Shown piece by piece: positions 15,946 to 20,698 of a stretch of 20,698 nucleotides of DNA (the stretch's first letter is position 1; each line of letters starts with the position of its first letter). The notes below the pieces were generated by a model. That model did no database searches and was not told the origin of the DNA. It saw only the letters and a program-made list of their open reading frames with translations. Origin of the DNA: Quisquiliibacterium sp. (GTDB taxonomy: Bacteria > Pseudomonadota > Gammaproteobacteria > Burkholderiales > Burkholderiaceae_E). The translations under genes were made by a program, and so were the position numbers. Location of the stretch: NCBI GenBank assembly GCA_030830765.1, contig JAURMJ010000062.1:1-20698 (forward strand), written 5' to 3'.

Positions 15946-17331
15946 TCAATCGGAAGAGCCGTCGGAGCGGTTCGCTGAATCGATGCTTGCTGCCGGTCCC
16001 AGCACTTCGACATCGATTGCGTCAATGGCCATCTGCACCGCGAGCCGGTCGCCACGACTGACCTGGCCGCTGCTGCGCACGATTGAGCCGTCTGCGTCTC
16101 GGACAATGGCATAGCCGCGGCCAAGCACCGCACGCGGGCTGACCAGTTCGAGCTGATGAGCCAGTGCCTGCAGCTTGTCATCCGAATGCCTTTGCTGCAG
16201 ATCCACCGCACGTGCCAGCCGATTTTGCAAGATCTGCAGCGCCTGTGTGCGGGCGCGCAGATCAGGAGTACGCAGGCGTTTGGAGAGCCCTTGAAGACTG
16301 AGCTCGCGGGTCCGCAGCCTGCCTGAGTTTGCACCGCGTAACCGGCCCACCAGTGCCTCAAGATCTCTGGAGCGCTCACGCCATCGTGAGGATGGAGAGC
16401 GCAGCAGGCGAGCAGCATGATCCAGGCGCTGCTCACCAACGTGAATGCTCCGCCGCTGGGCAACGAGAAGTCTGTGCGCCAGGCCCTGGAGGCGTTCAAG
16501 CAGCCGCCCCCGATCGGGAACAGCAGCAATCGCAGCGGCCGTCGGCGTTGCGGCTCGGACATCGGCGACAAAATCGACGATCGTGAAGTCCGTTTCGTGG
16601 CCAACCCCGCAAACAACGGGAATCGGCGAACCTGCCACTTCCCTGGCCAGTGCCTCGTCGTTGAAGGCCCAGAGGTCTTCGATCGAGCCGCCACCCCGAA
16701 CCAGCAGCAAGACGTCGCATTCCGACCGCACTGCAGCGACACGCAACGCAGCGATCAAAGCCGAAGGTGCATCGACTCCCTGCACCAGCGACGGATAGAT
16801 CACGACGGGGATCTGTGGAGCACGACGGCGCAAAGTTGTCAGAACGTCCCTCAATGCGGCCGCCTGCAGGGAGCTGATCACGCCGACTCGCCCCGGCGAT
16901 TCGGGCACAGGGCGCTTGAGCGACTCGTCGAACAGTCCCTGGGCGCGCAGCTTCTCCTTAAGTTCAACGAACCGCTGGTAAAGGTCCCCTGCACCAGCGC
17001 GCCGCATCGATTCCACGTTCAGTTGAAACTCGCCTCGGGGCTGATAAAAGCCGGCCAGCGCGCCGACCAACACACGATCTCCCTCACGCGGTTCAAACCC
17101 AACCGCCTGCGCACGTCCTCTGAACATAACGGCTCGGACCTGGGCGCCCGAGTCCTTCAACGTGAAGTACCAATGGCCACTCGCTGCTCGCGTGAAATTG
17201 GAGATTTCCCCACGCACCTGCACAGGCGGAATGCTGCGGTCCAGCAATGACGCAACGGCGCGGTTTAGTTGGGAAACTGTCAGGATTTCCCGCGTCTTTC
17301 CTTGATCCGACTGCTCAAAATCAGGATTCAT
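15946..17331 (-). CDS. xseA: Exodeoxyribonuclease VII large subunit
   Basis: Catalytic subunit of exonuclease VII, which degrades single-stranded DNA from both ends and needs the small subunit XseB (not in this window). The 461-residue length is typical. The N-terminal OB-fold (about 18-110) starts with ILTVSQLNRAVASLL and includes GEISNFTRAASGHWYFTLKD. The catalytic region has GRVGVISS, RGGGSIEDLWAFNDE and VCGVGHETDFTIVDFVADVRAATPT, the hallmark block. A long arginine-rich helical part follows, as in the family. I chose ATG 17331 (MNPDFEQ); a further in-frame start at 17376 adds 15 unremarkable residues. A GGGAAA ribosome site lies upstream. Confidence 0.95.
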   Translation of the reverse strand: MNPDFEQSDQGKTREILTVSQLNRAVASLLDRSIPPVQVRGEISNFTRAASGHWYFTLKDSGAQVRAVMFRGRAQAVGFEPREGDRVLVGALAGFYQPRGEFQLNVESMRRAGAGDLYQRFVELKEKLRAQGLFDESLKRPVPESPGRVGVISSLQAAALRDVLTTLRRRAPQIPVVIYPSLVQGVDAPSALIAALRVAAVRSECDVLLLVRGGGSIEDLWAFNDEALAREVAGSPIPVVCGVGHETDFTIVDFVADVRAATPTAAAIAAVPDRGRLLERLQGLAHRLLVAQRRSIHVGEQRLDHAARLLRSPSSRWRERSRDLEALVGRLRGANSGRLRTRELSLQGLSKRLRTPDLRARTQALQILQNRLARAVDLQQRHSDDKLQALAHQLELVSPRAVLGRGYAIVRDADGSIVRSSGQVSRGDRLAVQMAIDAIDVEVLGPAASIDSANRSDGSSD

Positions 17332-17526
17332 GCGGGTTTCCCGGCAGGTGATGTCCACAATTTTGCGCCAGGACACAGCATCACTGGGAGCAATTCGAAA
17401 AACGCAGATAAAACGTTATAAGTCATTGTTTTAATTGTTATTTTTTTCTGCTTAATTTTTATACACCACCAGAAAGTCGCGAATTTCCGACGACCTGCGC
17501 CTCAAAGATCGCGGATATGCACATCT

Positions 17527-17535
17527 TTATCCACA
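17527..17535 (+). other. Canonical DnaA box (TTATCCACA)
   Basis: This is an exact match to the high-affinity TTATNCACA consensus, 12 bases after an ATATGCACA near-match and about 60 bases from an AT-rich tract. A single 9-mer can occur by chance, so binding is only a suggestion. Confidence 0.45.
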
Positions 17536-17688
17536 GATTCTGTTGATATCCTGCCGCCTGTCGGTTGCTGGATGATAGCTGTCCGCATCCAACTTGCCGC
17601 CAGCGTACAAATCACATGAAAATGAGACTCGGTTGCGGACTCGTCCGCCAGTCGCCCGACTGGCCTGCCGTGACACCTCGCCCCCCTC

Positions 17689-17692
17689 GGAG
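17689..17692 (+). promoter_or_regulatory. Shine-Dalgarno site deciding a TTG start (exbB)
   Basis: GGAG lies eight bases before TTG 17701. Because an in-frame stop at 17671 excludes all upstream starts, this site supports initiation at TTG. Confidence 0.7.
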
Positions 17693-17700
17693 ACTGGACA

Positions 17701-18378
17701 TTGTTTTCCCTGATTCAAGCAGCCGGTTGGCCGATCTGGTTCCTGATCCTCACCTCGCTCGTGGCGGTCGCCCTGATTATCGAACGCTTCATCACGCTGC
17801 GGCGTGCCCGTGTACTGCCGGCGAATCTGCTTCACGAGGTTCTGACTCTGCACAAGAACCGCCAGATCACGCCAGAAATGGTTCAACGCCTCGAAGCCAG
17901 CTCTCCGCTTGGGCGCGTCTTTGCCAGCGGCCTGCGGCAGGAATCGGCCCCTAGAGACGTGATGAAGGAGGCGATGGAGGAAACCGGGCGGGCAGTCGCG
18001 CATGAACTTGAAAAATATCTGTCGGCACTCGGGACAATTGCCTCGATGGCGCCGCTGATGGGTCTGTTCGGCACGATTGTCGGAATGATCGAAATCTTCG
18101 GCTCACAGACACCATCAGGGACCAATCCACAGCAGCTTGCCCACGGGATCTCAGTCGCTCTGTACAACACCGCCTTTGGACTGGTGATTGCGATTCCAAG
18201 CATGGTCTGCTACCGGCACTTCCGAACCCGGGTCGACAGCCTGCTGATGGAGATGGAGCAGCAGTCTTTGCGCCTGATCGACACATTGCGCGTCCTGCGC
18301 AACCCGCAGGGCCACAGCGCCGGCGAAGGCACCCCCGCGCGGGTACCTCGCTCCCGTGCTCCTGCCGCGAAAGCCTGA
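17701..18378 (+). CDS. exbB: MotA/TolQ/ExbB family proton channel protein
   Basis: Inner-membrane subunit that, with ExbD, uses the proton gradient to energise outer-membrane processes. The 225-residue product has three membrane segments (about 9-28, 110-132 and 152-175), a large cytoplasmic loop, and the family-typical GLFGTIVGMIEIF and NTAFGLVIAIPSM. The only possible start is TTG 17701: an in-frame TGA lies at 17671, GGAG lies eight bases before the TTG, and the next in-frame ATG is about 60 codons inside. exbD follows 13 bases after its stop. There is no tonB nearby; this exbBD pair beside lpxK is a recurring arrangement in Burkholderiales, so its partner may differ from TonB. Confidence 0.9.
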   Translation: MFSLIQAAGWPIWFLILTSLVAVALIIERFITLRRARVLPANLLHEVLTLHKNRQITPEMVQRLEASSPLGRVFASGLRQESAPRDVMKEAMEETGRAVAHELEKYLSALGTIASMAPLMGLFGTIVGMIEIFGSQTPSGTNPQQLAHGISVALYNTAFGLVIAIPSMVCYRHFRTRVDSLLMEMEQQSLRLIDTLRVLRNPQGHSAGEGTPARVPRSRAPAAKA

Positions 18379-18391
18379 CTGGCAGCAGCTG

Positions 18392-18820
18392 ATGAATTTT
18401 CGCCGTGCGCTGAGACGCGAAGACCCTGAAATCAATTTCATTGCATTGATCGATGTGCTGCTGGTCATCCTGATCTTTCTGATGGTCAGCACAACGTTCT
18501 CGCGATTCACCGAACTCCAGGTCAATCTCCCGAGCGCCGGTGCCGAGGCCACGCCAGACCGGCCCCGGGAGATCATCGTCGGCATCTCGGGCAACGGGCG
18601 CTATGTGGTTGACTCGACTGCGATCGCGTTCACCAATCCTGCACAACTGGCAGAAGACCTCAGGAAAGCAGCTGCGGGCGATCTGAAGGTCACCGTCATC
18701 ATCCATGCCGACGCAGGTGCTTCTCACCAGTCGGTGGTCAATGTGCTGGAGGCCGCCAGGCTTGCTGGCCTTGCCCGCGTGAGTTTCGCAGCACAATCGT
18801 TGTCTGGCGCAGGCCGCTGA
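18392..18820 (+). CDS. exbD: ExbD/TolR family biopolymer transport protein
   Basis: Partner of ExbB, with one membrane helix and a periplasmic domain. The 142-residue product starts MNFRRALRREDPEINFI, then the single membrane segment (about 18-38), IALIDVLLVILIFLMVST, which carries the conserved proton-pathway aspartate in LIDVLL. The periplasmic part contains ELQVNLPSA and VIIHADAGASHQSVV, typical of ExbD. I chose ATG 18392, 13 bases after the exbB stop; a GTG at 18356 would overlap exbB and adds 12 residues not typical of the family. lpxK follows after 81 bases. Confidence 0.92.
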   Translation: MNFRRALRREDPEINFIALIDVLLVILIFLMVSTTFSRFTELQVNLPSAGAEATPDRPREIIVGISGNGRYVVDSTAIAFTNPAQLAEDLRKAAAGDLKVTVIIHADAGASHQSVVNVLEAARLAGLARVSFAAQSLSGAGR

Positions 18821-18901
18821 GGGCTCATGCGACTTGATTACCGCGCTGCGTCTGCCGCTGCACCGACGCAAAGGCTGTCTGCAGGCTGCTGACTCCACCA
18901 A

Positions 18902-19987
18902 ATGCCGACCAAAACCTCCGAACTCTGGCGCGCGCGGATTGAGCAACGGCTACTCGCGATTTGGTTCGGTCAAGACGATTCTTTGACCGGCGCAATCTGC
19001 AACCGGATCCTGTCGCCCCTGGCCGCGCTGGTGGCACTGATCGCGAAGCGGCGTCGACTCCAAATCGCAAAGCGTCCGGTGCAGGACCGCCCGGCCGTGA
19101 TTGTCGTGGGTAACCTGGTTGTCGGCGGTACCGGAAAAACACCGCTGGTCATCGCACTTGCCCGCGCCCTGCAGACCCGCGGCTATCAGGTCGGACTGAT
19201 CGCAAGCGGCTATCGGGCCAAAGCACAGACCGCTCGAACCATCAGACCTGAATCGGACGCCCGAACGGACGGGGACGAACCGGTTCTTCTGGCTCTGCAG
19301 ACCGGTCTGCCGGTCACCGCTGCAGCCAGTCGGAACGCCGCGCTGCAACTGCTCGAAGCAAACCGTCCGGACCTGGACATCATCATCAGCGATGACGGCC
19401 TCCAGCATGTCGGCCTTCCGCGCACGCTCGAATTTGCCGTTTTCGACTCCCGAGTTCTGGGTAACGGCAAGATGCTGCCCGCCGGCCCGTTGCGTGAACC
19501 CGCTGCCCACGCACGGGCCATGGATGCCATTCTGCTCAACGGTGATGCCGAACTGCCGGACGTCCTGGTCTCGAATGAGACTCGAAGCTATCGCTTCACG
19601 ATACAGCCAGACCGCTTCATGCCGGTGAAAAGCAACCACGCGGATTGCCCGGGTCACCAGTTCCTGAGTCCGGTGCAATTTACCCGGATGACGGCCGGAC
19701 GCCGGGTCGCAGCCGTGGCTGGAATTGGCCGGCCGGCTCGATTCTTCGACAGCCTGCGATCCATGGGCTTGCAGATCGATGAATACCCGTTGTCGGACCA
19801 TGCAAGGATCGACTTGGACTGGCTCGACTCGCTGCCACAGCCGCTGATCGTGATGACGGCCAAGGACGCCGTAAAATGTAGGGAATTTGCCAACGAACGC
19901 TGCTGGATGCTGGATGTGCAGGCGCACATTGACCCGGCGCTACTTGACTGGCTTGAGGAGCGGCTCAGTGGATCATCGACTTCTTGA
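18902..19987 (+). CDS. lpxK: Tetraacyldisaccharide 4'-kinase
   Basis: Phosphorylates the 4' position of the lipid A disaccharide precursor at the inner face of the inner membrane, giving lipid IVA. The 361-residue product has a hydrophobic N-terminal helix (about 34-50) for membrane association, a Walker A motif, [13 protein letters not shown] (69-81), and ISDDGLQH (162-169), a family signature. PAGPLREP follows. ATG 18902 lacks an obvious ribosome site. Its 3' end overlaps the next gene, whose GTG start at 19968 lies inside it. It forms an envelope operon with the Trm112-like gene and kdsB. Confidence 0.95.
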   Translation: MPTKTSELWRARIEQRLLAIWFGQDDSLTGAICNRILSPLAALVALIAKRRRLQIAKRPVQDRPAVIVVGNLVVGGTGKTPLVIALARALQTRGYQVGLIASGYRAKAQTARTIRPESDARTDGDEPVLLALQTGLPVTAAASRNAALQLLEANRPDLDIIISDDGLQHVGLPRTLEFAVFDSRVLGNGKMLPAGPLREPAAHARAMDAILLNGDAELPDVLVSNETRSYRFTIQPDRFMPVKSNHADCPGHQFLSPVQFTRMTAGRRVAAVAGIGRPARFFDSLRSMGLQIDEYPLSDHARIDLDWLDSLPQPLIVMTAKDAVKCREFANERCWMLDVQAHIDPALLDWLEERLSGSSTS

Positions 19988-20135
19988 CATTCTGGTTTGC
20001 CCGATCTGCAAGGGGCAGCTTGAACACGACCGTGCAGCACAGGAACTGATCTGTGCGCATGACCGGCTCGCGTTTCCGATCCGTGAGGGCATCCCGGTGA
20101 TGATCGAAGACGAAGCGCGAAAGATCGACGCGTGA
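19968..20135 (+). CDS. Trm112/YcaR family small zinc-ribbon-like protein
   Basis: The 55-residue protein is of the UPF0434/Trm112-like family, often found between lpxK and kds[19 protein letters not shown] contains a CxxC pair, and a third cysteine follows in [11 protein letters not shown], then [15 protein letters not shown], the typical C-terminus. It starts at GTG 19968, supported by GAGGAG (19955-19960) seven bases upstream; the gene overlaps the end of lpxK by 20 bases. Its stop overlaps the kdsB GTG start (GTGA 20132-20135). Eukaryotic Trm112 activates methyltransferases; whether this bacterial protein does so is unknown. Confidence 0.9.
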   Translation: MDHRLLDILVCPICKGQLEHDRAAQELICAHDRLAFPIREGIPVMIEDEARKIDA

Positions 20136-20698
20136 CTCCTTTCGTCGCGCTGATTCCGGCTCGACTGGCCTCGACCCGGCTTCCGAACAAACCGCTGGCA
20201 GACATTGGCGGCCTTCCAATGGTCGTCAGGGTCGCGCTGCGAGCCCGACAATCCGGGGCATCCAGGGCGATCATCGCCACCGATGCGCCAGCCGTGGCAC
20301 AGGCTGCCGAGCGCCATGGTATCGAGGTGATCATGACGCGCCCGGATCATCCCTCAGGGACCGACCGACTTGCAGAGGCGGCGACCAGGCTGGCGCTGAC
20401 CGATGAGCAGATCGTTGTCAACGTGCAAGGCGACGAGCCGCTGATCCCGCCCGACCTGGTTGCGGCGGTCGCGGCAGCCCTTGACCAACAATCCGACTGC
20501 GCAATGGCCACTGCGGCACATCCGATCTCATCGATGCAGGAATACCTGAACCCAAATGCGGTCAAGGTCATCGTCGATGCCAGCGGGCGTGCCACTGCAT
20601 TTTCGCGGGCACCGATCCCCTGGGATCGGGACAATCTGGCCGCCTGGCCAGAACGCGTTCCTGCAGCCTTCTCGCCAAGGCTTGCGCAGTTTCCTGCA
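20132..20698 (+). CDS. kdsB: 3-deoxy-manno-octulosonate cytidylyltransferase (CMP-Kdo synthetase), 3' end outside window
   Basis: Activates Kdo with CTP to CMP-Kdo for transfer onto lipid IVA, the step after LpxK. The first 189 codons are visible. [20 protein letters not shown] (6-25) is the nucleotide-binding signature; [10 protein letters not shown] (74-83), [12 protein letters not shown] (96-107) and [11 protein letters not shown] follow, all as in KdsB. The start is GTG 20132 overlapping the previous stop (GTGA), so translation is coupled. The frame is still open at the window edge, about 60 residues short of the usual length of about 250. Confidence 0.95.
   Translation, partial: MTPFVALIPARLASTRLPNKPLADIGGLPMVVRVALRARQSGASRAIIATDAPAVAQAAERHGIEVIMTRPDHPSGTDRLAEAATRLALTDEQIVVNVQGDEPLIPPDLVAAVAAALDQQSDCAMATAAHPISSMQEYLNPNAVKVIVDASGRATAFSRAPIPWDRDNLAAWPERVPAAFSPRLAQFPA

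Larger units (their letters stand above)
17332..17700. promoter_or_regulatory. Divergent xseA/exbB intergenic region, AT-rich core with DnaA-box-like sites
   Basis: This 369-base gap contains the most AT-rich tract in the window (about 17403-17465), including TTTTAATTGTTATTTTTTTC. A canonical DnaA box, TTATCCACA, lies at 17527-17535, with one-mismatch relatives ATATGCACA (17515-17523) and TTATACACC (17459-17467), all in the same orientation. TATACA at 17460-17465 could be a -10 for exbB, but the best upstream TTGTTA is 19 bases away. The region must serve two divergent transcripts. Whether it is an origin-like, DnaA-regulated or ordinary promoter region cannot be settled from the sequence. 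Confidence 0.45.

Noticed and set aside
17565..17954. A plus-strand frame overlapping the start of exbB.
   Set aside because: It is out of frame with the recognisable ExbB sequence and has no family resemblance.
1..20698. CRISPR array, insertion sequence, prophage, toxin-antitoxin or defence system.
   Set aside because: No regularly spaced repeats, transposase, integrase or recognisable defence protein is found on either strand.

Overview
The window is about 20.7 kb of chromosomal DNA from a Gram-negative bacterium, most likely a betaproteobacterium of the Burkholderiales type. That placement is inferred from gene order, not from a search: ileS-lspA-coaBC-dut, csp beside clpS-clpA, xseA-sodB, and exbB-exbD-lpxK-Trm112-kdsB are neighbourhoods I associate with that group. 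Base composition is moderately GC-rich and fairly even. I see no insertion sequence, phage gene, tRNA, rRNA or CRISPR array. Both ends cut through genes: ileS at the left, kdsB at the right.

Layout. Positions 2-4092 (+): end of ileS, lspA, coaBC, an unrecognised two-helix membrane protein, and dut. Positions 4167-5102 (-): a class I transaldolase. Positions 5244-8654 (+): a tight rfbBACD (rmlBACD) operon making dTDP-L-rhamnose. Positions 8637-10738 (-): a sulfide-oxidation operon, fccA (monoheme cytochrome c) - fccB (flavoprotein) - dsbB (disulfide oxidase). Positions 11040-13651 (-): clpS-clpA. Positions 13840-14249 (+): a cold-shock gene with promoter, folded leader and a strong intrinsic terminator. 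Positions 14453-14923 (+): an exported DUF192 protein. Positions 15131-17331 (-): xseA then Fe-type sodB. Positions 17701-20698 (+): exbB, exbD, lpxK, a Trm112/YcaR-type small protein and kdsB.

How the genes fit together. Many serve the envelope: dTDP-rhamnose for surface polysaccharide, LpxK and KdsB for lipid A-Kdo, LspA for lipoproteins, ExbBD for energised transport, and DsbB for periplasmic disulfides. The fcc operon implies that the cell can oxidise sulfide in the periplasm and pass electrons to cytochrome c. ClpAS, Csp, SodB and XseA are stress and DNA-maintenance functions.

Most coding content is conserved housekeeping, and I found no clear new multi-gene system. The points most worth a second look are non-coding or in small reading frames: the nested folded leader of the csp gene; an AT-rich tract with DnaA-box-like 9-mers between divergent xseA and exbB; an 11-bp perfect direct repeat plus an inverted repeat upstream of fccAB; a terminator-like hairpin touching the DUF192 start; a 16-codon reading frame joined by ATGA overlaps on both sides between coaBC and the unknown membrane protein; and the Tat-plus-lipobox leader of FccB in an operon with dsbB.
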